DNA from: Oxalobacteraceae bacterium
GTDB lineage: Bacteria > Pseudomonadota > Gammaproteobacteria > Burkholderiales > Burkholderiaceae_D
Length of the DNA: 64,000 nt
Direction of reading: 5' to 3'
Assembly (NCBI GenBank): GCA_900299005.1
Contig: OMID01000060.1
Coordinates: 1 to 64,000 of the forward strand
Part shown: positions 50,894 through 60,479 of the stretch, one piece after another
How positions within the stretch are numbered: position 1 is the first letter of the stretch
Layout of the letters: every line of letters begins with the position of its first letter
Notes under the pieces: generated by a model
The model's input: the letters and a program-made list of their open reading frames with translations, nothing else
Databases searched by the model: none
Told to the model about the DNA's origin: nothing
Program-made: the position numbers and the translations under genes

Positions 50894-52393
50894 TCAGCAG
50901 CGGATCCCGATGATGCTTACATCGTCGCGGCGCTGGTCTTGCCCCTGCCAGTCGGCAAGCGCTGCCAGCAATGCCTGTTTTGCGTCGCTAGCTGTTTGGA
51001 TTGCATCGTTTGCCAGTGTGTGCTCAATGCGCCTGTTCCCGAAGCTTTTCCGGTGCGCGGGATCGCTGCCAATTTGATCCGTTACGCCATCGGTCACCAT
51101 CACCAGCAGATCACCCTCGGCCAGACTGATATGGTGTTCCAGCGGCGCTTGCGCGGGCGGCTTGAGATACCCGAGGCTGATGCGGCTTGCGCGATGGTGA
51201 ATTACTGCGCCCGCGTGGCGGTGGAACAGATCGATCTTTGCGCCAGCGAACACCAGCTCGCGGCCACCGGGAGCGATGCGGATGATCGCGGCATCGCACC
51301 CATCATCGCTGGCCTTGTTTTCGCCTGCCTGATGCAGGCTCTCGCGCATGCCCGCATCGAGGGCTTGGAGTGCTTGCGCAGGCCGCACCGACGGATCGTG
51401 CGCAAAGATTCGGGCCATCGTCGATATCACCAACACTGAGAGCATGGCACCCGGCACGCCATGTCCAGTGCAATCCACCAGCGCCAGCGTGAAGCTGCCA
51501 TCGCTACCTTTGTGTGTCCACCAGATATCGCCACCGATCAGGTCGCGCGGCTGCCACGCAATATCAATCGATTGGAAGGGGCCGCTCAGCTGTGCAATGT
51601 CGGGCATTTGTCCCTGCTGCAGCAGCCGCGCATACTGAATGGATTCCATGATCACGGAAAGCGAACGGTTCGATTGCTCTACAACGTTTTTAAGCAAGGA
51701 CTCGCGCGCTTCCAGTCGGCTTTCCACAAGAATGACCTCGGCGCTTGGATCGCTGCTTGTTCGGCGGGTAAAGCTGACGCGGTAATGGAACGCCGCCCAG
51801 TTCGGACCATGCGTAGTTTTGTCGGCAAGATAGCGGATATCCAGATCCCACTCACCCGAAGTGCTGCGGATCAGGAATGAAGCGAAAATACCTCTGGTGA
51901 AATCATGATGATCTGGTTCAGCGAAGGTGCTCGCCACGATGTCGAACTGATGATCACCCAGCGCGGTGCAGCGTGCGCAGAACAGATGATGATAACGGTC
52001 CACCATGTAGGCAAAGTTGACGGTATAAGCGTGACAGATGTTGTGAATCATCGTTTCGAGCGCCTGACGCTCTGTCGCTGCGTTGCCGGCTGCCACGCGC
52101 ATCGCCGCGCGATAGTTGTGATGATCTTCCTGCAACTGGGGTATGAGCGAATATTGCAGATCCGAGGTGGTGAAACCGAATGAGTAAAGCGCTTCGGCAC
52201 CATAGCGAGCCAGCGCGGTCCTGTGCATGGCACGCCGCGCCTCGGCGGGGTACCACGCTTCCATGTCGATCTCGTGTATACCAAGCTCGGCGAGTGCCTG
52301 CACACCCAGAGATCCGAGAGAAGACATGCTGCGCACCGTCGCCGCCAGCATCCGGCCTTTGACCATCAGATCGCCATCCGTATCGAGCGCCAT
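50894..52393 (-). CDS. PP2C/SpoIIE-type phosphatase with unassigned N-terminal domain
   Basis: A 499-residue cytoplasmic protein. Residues 1-235 contain HNICHAYTVNFAYMVDRYHHLFCARC and form a domain I cannot name; residues about 240-270 look like a coiled-coil linker. The C-terminal SpoIIE/PP2C catalytic domain has RDLIGGDIWW, LALVDCTGHGVPGAMLSVL and MVTDGVTDQIG, with the metal-binding Asp/Gly motifs. Such proteins dephosphorylate anti-sigma antagonists or other phosphoproteins in response to sensed signals. No partner kinase or STAS gene is adjacent. Confidence 0.85.
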   Translation of the reverse strand: MALDTDGDLMVKGRMLAATVRSMSSLGSLGVQALAELGIHEIDMEAWYPAEARRAMHRTALARYGAEALYSFGFTTSDLQYSLIPQLQEDHHNYRAAMRVAAGNAATERQALETMIHNICHAYTVNFAYMVDRYHHLFCARCTALGDHQFDIVASTFAEPDHHDFTRGIFASFLIRSTSGEWDLDIRYLADKTTHGPNWAAFHYRVSFTRRTSSDPSAEVILVESRLEARESLLKNVVEQSNRSLSVIMESIQYARLLQQGQMPDIAQLSGPFQSIDIAWQPRDLIGGDIWWTHKGSDGSFTLALVDCTGHGVPGAMLSVLVISTMARIFAHDPSVRPAQALQALDAGMRESLHQAGENKASDDGCDAAIIRIAPGGRELVFAGAKIDLFHRHAGAVIHHRASRISLGYLKPPAQAPLEHHISLAEGDLLVMVTDGVTDQIGSDPAHRKSFGNRRIEHTLANDAIQTASDAKQALLAALADWQGQDQRRDDVSIIGIRC

Positions 52394-52545
52394 CGTCCGC
52401 TGCCTTGATGATTTACCTTGTGGGTTGCTGCCTCGCTGGTGGGAGTTTGCCTGAATTTTAAGAACTGAGGTCGATTATTGAAATTTGCAGGCCACGCCCT
52501 CATGTCTGCTCTCGTCTTCACACCTGGGCAGGAAAGAGCGATGTC

Positions 52546-53655
52546 ATGACGACTACGGTCAAAACAGAAGTTTCAATTTTTTTATTGCTTGCGGCGATCG
52601 TGATTTCACTGGCCGGAGTGCCTGCTGCGTTGGCTGGTGTGAACGCTGCCCCGCGCCCGGTGACGCCGCGCGGCGAGCTGCACCCCGACGAGAAGGCGAC
52701 GATAGACTTGTTTGACAAATCGAAAGCCTCGGTCGTGTTTATTTCCACTCGCGAAAAGGTCGTCGATTTGTGGACCCGAAATGTGTTCTCCGTGCCGCGA
52801 GGCACAGGGTCCGGCTTTATCTGGGATGATGAGGGTCACGTCATCACCAACTTCCATGTTATCGAGGGCGTTAACGAGGCGCGTGTGCGTCTGGCAGATG
52901 GTCGGGACTACAAGGCAGTACTGGTGGGCGTGAGTCCGGCGCATGACATCGCCGTACTGAAGATTGCGGTTGATTTCAAACGTCCTCCACCCGTGCCGAT
53001 TGGCGAGAGCGCAAGGCTACGAACCGGCCAGAAGGTGTACGCCATCGGCAATCCGTTTGGGCTTGACTGGACCCTCACTACCGGGATCATCTCGGCGATG
53101 AATCGTTCGCTGCCGGGCAACAATGGCACCCAGATCGATCATCTGATTCAGACTGATGCGGCCATCAATCCCGGTAATTCGGGCGGTCCGCTGCTTGACT
53201 CGGCCGGGCGTCTGATCGGCATTAACACCGCCATCTACAGCCCCAGTGGCGCCAGCGCGGGCATCGGCTTTGCGGTGCCGGTCGATACAGTCAATCGCGT
53301 CGTGCCGGAGCTGATCAAGCATGGAAAATACCTGCGCCCGTCATTGGGTATTGGCATGGCCGAAGACATCAATCAAAAACTCAGCGAATTCCTGGGCAGG
53401 AAGGGCGTCTTCGTGCTGAAGGTGTACCGTGGTTCAGCGGCTGACCGGGCCGGGCTGAAAGCGGCCAGCGTGTCGGCGGATGGCGCGGTCACACCCGGAG
53501 ATATCATCACGGCCATCGATGGTGTGCCCGTTGAGTCCGTCGCAAAACTGATGTCGCGACTCGATGATTTCAGTGTGGGAAGCAAGGTTAAGCTCACAGT
53601 ACAGCGGGGCGCAGAGAAGACAGAGATATCACTGACACTCGAGGCACAGCGCTAA
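52546..53655 (+). CDS. HtrA/DegS-like serine protease with one PDZ domain
   Basis: A 369-residue protein with an N-terminal hydrophobic signal or anchor (FLLLAAIVISLAGVPAALA). Trypsin-like triad: His in VITNFHVIEG, Asp in AHDIAVLKI, Ser in NPGNSGGPLLDSAG. One C-terminal PDZ domain begins around residue 270 (YLRPSLGIGMAEDINQ). One PDZ is DegS-like in layout, but such proteins are also free periplasmic proteases. Role: envelope protein quality control or regulated proteolysis. Confidence 0.9.
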   Translation: MTTTVKTEVSIFLLLAAIVISLAGVPAALAGVNAAPRPVTPRGELHPDEKATIDLFDKSKASVVFISTREKVVDLWTRNVFSVPRGTGSGFIWDDEGHVITNFHVIEGVNEARVRLADGRDYKAVLVGVSPAHDIAVLKIAVDFKRPPPVPIGESARLRTGQKVYAIGNPFGLDWTLTTGIISAMNRSLPGNNGTQIDHLIQTDAAINPGNSGGPLLDSAGRLIGINTAIYSPSGASAGIGFAVPVDTVNRVVPELIKHGKYLRPSLGIGMAEDINQKLSEFLGRKGVFVLKVYRGSAADRAGLKAASVSADGAVTPGDIITAIDGVPVESVAKLMSRLDDFSVGSKVKLTVQRGAEKTEISLTLEAQR

Positions 53656-53827
53656 AGAAGCTGGTTCATTAGCTCCAGGCGAGGTGATCACTGTCAGAGG
53701 CTTTTAGGCGGATCAATTGTGGAGGCCCCTGCCGGGGTTGACCGACGACGGCAGCGCACAGGGGAGTTCCAGAACCGTCAAAGACCTTACAATAGCGCGA
53801 TTCACCGTTCGACTCAGGATGTCGCCC

Positions 53828-54721
53828 ATGGAGCAGGTATTTGGCAACGACGACTCGCTTCCCGAACAGCGACAGGAGGCGGCCAAGAAGACCACCTGGG
53901 TCAGCATGGTCGTTAATGTGTTCTTGTGCGCTGTGCAGGTCCTGGCGGGTATGCTGACCAGCTCGGCTGGCCTGATTGCCGATGGTCTGCATTCGCTGAC
54001 TGATCTGACCGCTGATGCCATCGTGTTGCTGGCGAATCGCCACAGCAGCAAGGATGCGGATGAAGACCATCACTACGGTCATCAGCGCTATGAGACTGCA
54101 GCCTCTTTGTTCCTTGGCTTGAGTCTGGTCGCGGTGGGCGTGGGCATTGCCTGGTCGGCGACTCTCAAAATCATGCAGCCGCCTGCAGCGGCAGTGCAGT
54201 TTGCCGCGTTTTACGTCGCCCTCTTGGCACTCGTTTCCAAAGAGCTGCTGTTTCGTTACATGCTGAGAGCGGCAGAGAAAGTACGCTCATCCATGCTGAT
54301 CGCTAACGCCTGGCATGCGCGCGCCGATGCAGCCTCATCGCTGGTCGTCGCGCTCGGTGTTCTGGGTTCTGCGCTGGGCCATCCCACACTGGATGCAGTA
54401 AGCGCACTGGTCGTGGGTCTGATGATCTGCAAGACAGGCGCAGGCTTTGCCTGGGAGGCATTGCATGACTTGATGGACCGTGCCGCCTCGGCAGAAACGT
54501 ATCAGCACATCTTCGACGTCATTGCCAATACGCCTGGTGTGCGCGGTGTGCACGATCTCAGAACGCGCAAGATGGGTGATCTGATCGTGGTCGATGTGCA
54601 CATCGAAGTGGATGGGAATGCCACAGTCAGAGAAGGCCATGACATCGGGTTAGAAGCGGCGAACCGGGTCAAGGTTGAGCTGCCGGTACTCACGGTAATG
54701 ACCCACATTGATCCGGCATGA
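53828..54721 (+). CDS. cation diffusion facilitator (CDF) metal transporter
   Basis: About 297 residues from ATG 53828 (AGGATG ribosome site; ATG 53819 is possible). Six membrane helices, with the metal-site motifs LIADGLHSLTD in helix 2 and AWHARADAASS in helix 5, and a His-rich HYGHQR loop after helix 2. The C-terminal cytoplasmic domain carries GVRGVHDLRTRKMGD. It exports divalent cations such as Zn, Fe or Mn in exchange for H+. Followed by a family A repeat. Confidence 0.88.
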   Translation: MEQVFGNDDSLPEQRQEAAKKTTWVSMVVNVFLCAVQVLAGMLTSSAGLIADGLHSLTDLTADAIVLLANRHSSKDADEDHHYGHQRYETAASLFLGLSLVAVGVGIAWSATLKIMQPPAAAVQFAAFYVALLALVSKELLFRYMLRAAEKVRSSMLIANAWHARADAASSLVVALGVLGSALGHPTLDAVSALVVGLMICKTGAGFAWEALHDLMDRAASAETYQHIFDVIANTPGVRGVHDLRTRKMGDLIVVDVHIEVDGNATVREGHDIGLEAANRVKVELPVLTVMTHIDPA

Positions 54722-54740
54722 ACCGCTGGCACAGCGTCCA

Positions 54741-54872
54741 GAGCAGCGCTGATGAAGTTAACGCCGTGAGATTGCTCTTTCGCGCAACAGTGGCAAGCCG
54801 TTGAGTTGGCAGGCTCTCGCGTCGCACCGCGATGCTGGCTCGCCATAAAATGGGCCTTTTTCAGTGTCTCCC
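54741..54872. repeat. dispersed repeat family A, copy 3 (132 bp)
   Basis: It runs from GAGCAGCGCTGATGAAG to TTCAGTGTCTCCC, with core TTGGCAGGCTCTCGCGTCGC and CACCGCGATGCTGGCTCGCC. The element lies between two convergent genes and its last base is also the last base of the stop codon TAG of the minus-strand kinase gene. Confidence 0.8.
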
Positions 54873-56230
54873 TACGGATCATTGCCCGAAAAGCCCTGCA
54901 GCATCAAGCCGTACAACGCTGCTGTACCTACCTGGCCACCCTTGAGCAGCACTTCTTTGCCATGGATCTGAGGATCCTCGGAAAACAAGCTGCAGACATG
55001 TGCGTTCTGTCGGAAATGGCTGGCCTTGGTCTCCAGGGCGATCGCACCCAGCTGGCGCATCGTGAAGCTGGATGAATCACCGCCGGCCACCACAATGCGG
55101 CTCAGGCCAGCCTCAACGATGGCGGCGCGAGCGAGCTTCGAATACAGCAAACCGATGCGGTGGGCGACAAATGCCGGCGCCGACACCCCTGCGGGGAGTC
55201 GGTCTTGCACGGCCGCCACATGATCATCATCCGGGCCTTTTGCCGTGTACATCACCACGCTCTTGCCCGAGCTGAGGGCGTCAAGCATCTGCCGCTGCAG
55301 TGCCTCCTGAGTTGCCTCATCCGCGCTGATCAGCTGCTCTGGCGTGATGCGTAGGCCGATAAAGCCTGCGGCGATAGCCCAGTCGATTTGCGCTGCTGAG
55401 AGCGCAGAGCAGCTGCCCGAGAGTACCAGCAGACGGTCCACCGGTGCCAGTGTGTGCGAGGGTTCAGGCGCTGTGATCTGGCCTTGCTCGCGCAGGTGAG
55501 CACCCAGCGCATGCGCAAGACCTTGCGCCGCCATCGCGCAGACCCTGCGTGAGCGAGACAATTGCCACAGACTGGCAGCCCCAGTGATCACCTGGCGCTG
55601 GGTGTAGCCGTCGAATACCGCGCTGTCCTCATTAGACAGTTGCGCCACCAGCGCATCACTGGCGTTTTCCAGCGCATCCAGCTGACGCAAATCGATCAGC
55701 TGTTGTGGTTCGAAGCCTTGCTCGGTCAGAATTTTTGCGAGATCCGATTCATGCATGGGCGTGACCGGATGACGCGACATGACCGGATGACGATCCAGTC
55801 GGTACACCTGATCTCCGGCCCGCGCATAGTGATGGCCAAACAGCGTGTAGCGTCCGAATTCAGGTGTGGCCGATAAAATTGGCACAAAGCTCTCGGGCCA
55901 CACTGTGCGCATCAGCCGTATCGCTTCGCCGAGACTGCCAATCGAGGCTGAGGAATCGAATGTGGAGCAGCATTTGTACTGGATGAAATTCACCCCCAGC
56001 TGATGAAAATTTTCGAGTACTGGCAAGAGCTCATCGGCCATCGCTTCCGAAGGGAGCGAGCGCGCCGTGCCAGCCACGCCGATCACATCATAGGACTGCG
56101 CTGCTTTTTGCAGCACATTCGCATCGGGGTTAGAAAAAAACAGCAATGTGCGCAGACCGTGCCGTGCATATTGCGCGGCATTGTCGGAAGCGCCGGTGAA
56201 ATCATCACCGTAAAAGGCGAGGTGGATCAT
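54872..56230 (-). CDS. four-carbon acid sugar kinase family protein (DUF1537)
   Basis: A 452-residue kinase of the OtnK/DtnK/OiaK family: the N-terminal substrate domain begins LAFYGDDFTGASDNAAQYA, has FIQYKCCSTFDSSASIG, and the C-terminal nucleotide domain has VVAGGDSSSFTMRQLGA (GG-E/D-TS motif) and TAALYGLMLQ. These enzymes phosphorylate threonate, erythronate or 3-oxo-isoapionate. In this operon with a RuBisCO-like protein, 3-oxo-isoapionate or a close acid sugar is the best guess. The gene's stop is completed by a family A repeat. Confidence 0.87.
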   Translation of the reverse strand: MIHLAFYGDDFTGASDNAAQYARHGLRTLLFFSNPDANVLQKAAQSYDVIGVAGTARSLPSEAMADELLPVLENFHQLGVNFIQYKCCSTFDSSASIGSLGEAIRLMRTVWPESFVPILSATPEFGRYTLFGHHYARAGDQVYRLDRHPVMSRHPVTPMHESDLAKILTEQGFEPQQLIDLRQLDALENASDALVAQLSNEDSAVFDGYTQRQVITGAASLWQLSRSRRVCAMAAQGLAHALGAHLREQGQITAPEPSHTLAPVDRLLVLSGSCSALSAAQIDWAIAAGFIGLRITPEQLISADEATQEALQRQMLDALSSGKSVVMYTAKGPDDDHVAAVQDRLPAGVSAPAFVAHRIGLLYSKLARAAIVEAGLSRIVVAGGDSSSFTMRQLGAIALETKASHFRQNAHVCSLFSEDPQIHGKEVLLKGGQVGTAALYGLMLQGFSGNDP

Positions 56231-56296
56231 CAGACAAAAAGAATGAACGCAAGAGCGTGAGCGTCGGAGAGTGAACGGAAGAGCGACTTCGCTGAT

Positions 56297-58159
56297 TTAT
56301 TTCAGAAAACCGGTGGAGATCCAGGGCACCATAGCGACGATCACGATGCCGATGAAGAGCGCAACCATGTAGCCGATGATGGGACGGATTCCTTCGTCCG
56401 GGTGCGTCTGGCTGACCGCACAGGCGCCGTAGTAGCCTACGCCGAAAGGGGGCGAGAACAGGCCAAGACCCATCGACAGAATAACCACCATCGCATACTG
56501 CACTTCGTTGATGCCCATATCGCGGGCGATGGGGAAGAGGAGAGGGCCAAACAGGACGATCGCCGGGATGCCTTCCAGCACGCTGCCCAGAATGATGAAC
56601 GCGACGATCGAGACCGCCATGAACATGCCGGCACCACCGGGCAGGCTGCCCATCATCTCTGCCAGCGATTGCGAGAAACCCGACTGCACCAGTGCCCACG
56701 CCATCGCAGTCGCAGTGCCGATGATAATCAGGATGGCCCCGGACAAGGCCACGGTCTCGATGAGGATCTCGCCGAGTCGGCGCACATTGAACTGTCGGTA
56801 GATCAGCAAGCCCACCAGCAGCGAATAGACGATGCCCACGGTTGAGACTTCAGTCGCTGTGGCCACGCCCTCGATCACCGCCGCGCGGATCACGAAGGGC
56901 AGCAGCAGGGCGGGCAGCGCAACGACAAAGCAGTGAAGGATTTCGCGTGGCGTGGCACGTGCAGGCAGTTCGACAGACTCGCGACGGGCGCGCCAGCCAA
57001 TCAGCAGGCACAGCATCAGCGCCAGCACGAGCCCGGGCATCAGTCCACCGGCGAACAGCGCCGCTATCGACACGCCGGTCACCGAGCCTATCGTGATGAG
57101 CACGATACTTGGTGGTATGGTTTCGGTCTGCGCCCCTGTGGACGCCAGCAAGGCCACCAGCTCGCCGCGTTTTTGTCCGCGCTTGGTCATCTCCGGGAAG
57201 AGTACCGGCGCTACCGCGGCCATATCAGCGGCTTTCGAGCCCGAGATCCCGGACACCAGATACATCGAGCCCACCAGCACATAAGACAAGCCACCTCGCA
57301 CATGGCCGAGCAGCGATGCCAAAAAAGCGACCATGGTGCGTGCCATACCTGTCATTTCGACGACGAGCCCGAGAAATACGAACATGGGCACTGCCAGCAG
57401 GATGAGATGCGACACGCCCTCATCAACGCGGCCGACCACGACATCCAGCGGCATCGAGGTTGACAAGGACAGGTAAGAGAAGGTCGCCAGTCCGAACGCG
57501 AACGCGATGGGCATGCCGAGCATCACGGCAGTACCGACGATGCCGATGAAAAAGATAACGAGGTTAAGGTTGCCCAGGTCGGCCAGTACCGGTCCTGCGA
57601 CATGCAGCGTAGCCGCAAGTGCAAGCGCGATCAGCGCGGCCAATATCGTCTCTCTGGCGCCGCGCATCAGGAGTTTGACGATGGTGATCGCCATCATCAG
57701 CAAGGTCGCAACTGGCAGTGCCGCTGCGCGCCAGCCATCTGCGATCGACAGACCCGGTAGTTCGATCTCGCTTTGCTGCATGAGATAGCCGATGCTGGGC
57801 TCAGCCAGCAGCGCCAGAAAGCACAAACAAGCCGTCCATGCAGCAAAGTCCCAGCGCGCGCGCCAGAGATCGTTGCTGTTGTTTACTAGCGCCGTCATTC
57901 GCATATGCGCGTGGCGATGCAGGGCGACTGCGGCACCCATCATGGCCAGCCACAGGAACAAGACGCTGGAGAGTTCGTCAGCAACGATGAGTGGTTTGTG
58001 GAAGACGTAGCGAGCGATCACCCCGGTGAACAGCAGAATGACCTCGACAGCGACCAATGCCGCAGCTGGCAGCGCAACCAGCCAGCCGAGCAGCTTGTCA
58101 ATGCGGGCGAGCGCACTGCTTGTTGATGCAGCGGCTTCGCGATCGACGTGCGCACTCAT
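56297..58159 (-). CDS. TRAP transporter, fused DctQ-DctM permease
   Basis: A 620-residue membrane protein. The N-terminal ~180 residues are DctQ-like with four helices (FTGVIARYVFHKPLIVADELS, FLWLAMMGAAVAL); the rest is DctM-like with the FVFLGLVVEMTGMA and VSGISGSKAADMAAVAPVLFPEM motif and many helices. Fusion of the small and large TRAP subunits is a known arrangement. With DctP it imports an organic acid, likely the acid sugar metabolised by the operon. Its start overlaps the DctP stop by four bases. Confidence 0.92.
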   Translation of the reverse strand: MSAHVDREAAASTSSALARIDKLLGWLVALPAAALVAVEVILLFTGVIARYVFHKPLIVADELSSVLFLWLAMMGAAVALHRHAHMRMTALVNNSNDLWRARWDFAAWTACLCFLALLAEPSIGYLMQQSEIELPGLSIADGWRAAALPVATLLMMAITIVKLLMRGARETILAALIALALAATLHVAGPVLADLGNLNLVIFFIGIVGTAVMLGMPIAFAFGLATFSYLSLSTSMPLDVVVGRVDEGVSHLILLAVPMFVFLGLVVEMTGMARTMVAFLASLLGHVRGGLSYVLVGSMYLVSGISGSKAADMAAVAPVLFPEMTKRGQKRGELVALLASTGAQTETIPPSIVLITIGSVTGVSIAALFAGGLMPGLVLALMLCLLIGWRARRESVELPARATPREILHCFVVALPALLLPFVIRAAVIEGVATATEVSTVGIVYSLLVGLLIYRQFNVRRLGEILIETVALSGAILIIIGTATAMAWALVQSGFSQSLAEMMGSLPGGAGMFMAVSIVAFIILGSVLEGIPAIVLFGPLLFPIARDMGINEVQYAMVVILSMGLGLFSPPFGVGYYGACAVSQTHPDEGIRPIIGYMVALFIGIVIVAMVPWISTGFLK

Positions 58160-59169
58160 GCAAGCTTTCCGGCGGCTTTTTCAAGCAGTGTCCACGCCTC
58201 TTCGCCAAACTCCTTGCGCCAGTTTGCGTAGTAGCCACTACTGCGGAGTTTTTCGCGGAAGGAGACAGGCTCGGCGGCGTTGAATACCATGCCTTTTTCT
58301 TCCAGCGCTTTGCGCAGCTGAGAATTCATCTCGGCGATGTCCTTGCGTTGCAAGAGGGCGAACTCATTGAAGTTCTTGGCAGCGATTTCTTGTATGCGTG
58401 CCGGCATTCTGTCCCAGGCACGCTTGTTGGCCAATATCCAGAAGCCATCCCACATGTGATTGGTCAGAGAGCAGTATTTCTGCACTTCGTAGAGTCGAGC
58501 GACGGAGGCGATCGCGAGCGGATTTTCCTGTCCGTCGACCACGTGCGTCTGCAGCGCCGAGTACACCTCGTTGAAACTGATGCCGGAGGGCGCAGCACCG
58601 AGTGACTCGAAGAGCGAAATCCACAACTTGCCGATCGGGACACGAATCTTCATGCCCGAAAGATCGCCGACGTTTGCGATGGGTTTCACGTTATTCGTGA
58701 TCTGACGGAAGCCGTTATCCCAGATGCGATCCATCACCACGAGCCCCGCACCAGTAATCTGCGCGCGGATATGTTTACCCAGATCGCCATCCATGCCCTG
58801 CCAGACCTGGTCGTAGGTCTTGAAGGCGAAGCCGACGCCCGAGAGCGCGGCCTTGGGCACTAGTGAAGAGAGCGCATTCGCACCTGAAACACTGAAAAAT
58901 TCCAGTGCGCCACTGCGTAATTGCGTGAACATGGCCGGATCGCCACCGAGCTGGTTGTTCGGAAACACGCGAATATTGAGCTTGCCATCTGTCTGTTCTT
59001 TCATGGCTTTAGCCGCCTCGATCAAACGTGCTGACAGGGGGTGTGTGGCAGGCAGGTTAGTGCCGAACTTGAACTCGAATTCAGCGGCATGGGCGGTGTG
59101 TACCCAGGGCCCGGTGATGGCGGCCGCGCCGGTGGCAGCCAGAAAATCGCGACGCGTGAATTGAGTCAT
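58156..59169 (-). CDS. TRAP transporter solute-binding protein DctP (Tat-exported type)
   Basis: About 337 residues from ATG 59169 behind AAGGAGAGCACC; an upstream start at 59199 is rejected. The N-terminus TQFTRRDFLAATGAAA is a Tat-type signal, unlike the Sec signal of the other DctP. DctP domain: FEFKFGTNLPATHPLS, MFTQLRSGALEFFSVSG, MKIRVPIGKLWISLFESLG with the ligand-binding Arg, and VYSALQTHVVDGQENPL. It delivers an organic acid to the fused permease encoded just downstream. Confidence 0.92.
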   Translation of the reverse strand: MTQFTRRDFLAATGAAAITGPWVHTAHAAEFEFKFGTNLPATHPLSARLIEAAKAMKEQTDGKLNIRVFPNNQLGGDPAMFTQLRSGALEFFSVSGANALSSLVPKAALSGVGFAFKTYDQVWQGMDGDLGKHIRAQITGAGLVVMDRIWDNGFRQITNNVKPIANVGDLSGMKIRVPIGKLWISLFESLGAAPSGISFNEVYSALQTHVVDGQENPLAIASVARLYEVQKYCSLTNHMWDGFWILANKRAWDRMPARIQEIAAKNFNEFALLQRKDIAEMNSQLRKALEEKGMVFNAAEPVSFREKLRSSGYYANWRKEFGEEAWTLLEKAAGKLA

Positions 59170-59219
59170 GGTGCTCTCCTTGTTTTTGTTGTTCATCACT
59201 GAGGTGATTGTCGAGTAAT

Positions 59220-60425
59220 TCAGCCGGAAAATTTTTCCAGGGCTTCACGGAGCTCGCGGTGTGTTCTCGCGGCGATCTCCAGAGGCACACCTTGTATAGC
59301 CGCTTCCCAGGATTGCCGAAGTGCGGCCACACCCGCGGCAATGCCCCCCGGGTGGGCGAACAGCCCGCCGCCGGCAAGGAAAATAAGATCGGTCGATTGC
59401 AGCGCTGTCCATGTCCCGGGCGCCTGCCTGACGGTTTGTCCTGACGAAAAGACGGGCATCACCGTGCAGGGTTTATGCGGGAACATGGGAGTCAGACAGG
59501 CGCGTGCCGAGGCGATCACACTGCTGTCACTCTCCCGAAACTTGTTTGCCAGACCGTTCACATGCATCTGATCAGCGCCGGCCAGTCGCCACAGCTTTTG
59601 CCAAGCCAGGTAAGACCATCCAGCCTGTAAATAGCCCCAACCGTTGCGATGCGCGTGAATCGGCAATTGGGCATGCTTGCGGAATGCATTGAATCCGGTC
59701 ATGCCGACCGAGTTCAGGCTCAGCATCGTCAGAGTGCCGCCCATCGACAGCACCAGATCGTGCCGGCGCTTCATCTCATCGAGCTCGCCGGTCAGATTGA
59801 ACGCGTACATTACTTTCTTACCTTGCCGATCAGCGTGGCGATTGATCACGTGCATGACCTTGCGTACCCGCTCGTCGAAAGGACAGGCAGGCCCATCCGC
59901 TTGTAATTCGTCATCCTTGATGAAATCCACGCCTGCAGCACAGAGCTGATCGACCAATTCTGCGGTGCCGTCTGCTGATAGTCCGACGGAAGGTTTGATA
60001 ATCGTGCCGATCAGAGGACCCGATGCCACACCCGAAAGCGCCCGGGTGCCGGCGATGCCGAAGGCCGGGCCGGGATAGGCGGCAGCAAATTCGTTCGGCA
60101 GCTCGATATCCATCAGGCGCAGCCCTGCGGCGGGTTTCAGTTCGAACAGATTGCCGGCGACGGTAGCCATCAAATTCGGCAGCGATGCGCCAAAATTTTC
60201 TAGCGGCCATGAGAGTTTCAGCAAGTAGCGCTTGTGATCAGGCGGTGCCGATGTCTCTAGCGGCGTAATCTCCCAGGTCGCAGCGGCGCGAGCTTTGAGT
60301 GCCTCGTCTTCACCCGGAACAGGCACAAAGGTGCCGGATGATTGCTCGCCGGCGATGATGTCTGCGGCACGTTCAGGCGCAAACGCCGTGTCGAGATGAT
60401 AGGTGGCGTGAACACGAGAGACCAT
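59220..60425 (-). CDS. RuBisCO-like protein (form IV), probably acid-sugar phosphate transcarboxylase/decarboxylase type
   Basis: A 401-residue RuBisCO large-chain homologue. By eye it keeps the Lys in GTIIKPSVGL, the carbamylated-type Lys and acidic pair in VDFIKDDEL, the His-Arg in IHAHRNGWG, and a Lys seven residues after His in MHVNGLANKF; the phosphate-site Ser is Ala (AGGGLFAHPGG). This suits a RuBisCO-like enzyme acting on a phosphorylated 3-oxo acid, as shown for OiaX in apionate catabolism, rather than carbon fixation. The neighbouring DUF1537 kinase and TRAP system match that pathway. Confidence 0.88.
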   Translation of the reverse strand: MVSRVHATYHLDTAFAPERAADIIAGEQSSGTFVPVPGEDEALKARAAATWEITPLETSAPPDHKRYLLKLSWPLENFGASLPNLMATVAGNLFELKPAAGLRLMDIELPNEFAAAYPGPAFGIAGTRALSGVASGPLIGTIIKPSVGLSADGTAELVDQLCAAGVDFIKDDELQADGPACPFDERVRKVMHVINRHADRQGKKVMYAFNLTGELDEMKRRHDLVLSMGGTLTMLSLNSVGMTGFNAFRKHAQLPIHAHRNGWGYLQAGWSYLAWQKLWRLAGADQMHVNGLANKFRESDSSVIASARACLTPMFPHKPCTVMPVFSSGQTVRQAPGTWTALQSTDLIFLAGGGLFAHPGGIAAGVAALRQSWEAAIQGVPLEIAARTHRELREALEKFSG

Positions 60426-60479
60426 GATGCATCGATGCGGGAATGTGGTCAGAGCGAACAGCTCAGATAAGCGGCACGA

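Noticed and set aside
59220..60425. True carbon-fixing RuBisCO
   Set aside because: No small subunit, phosphoribulokinase or carboxysome genes, and the phosphate-site Ser is replaced; the acid-sugar context fits a RuBisCO-like protein.
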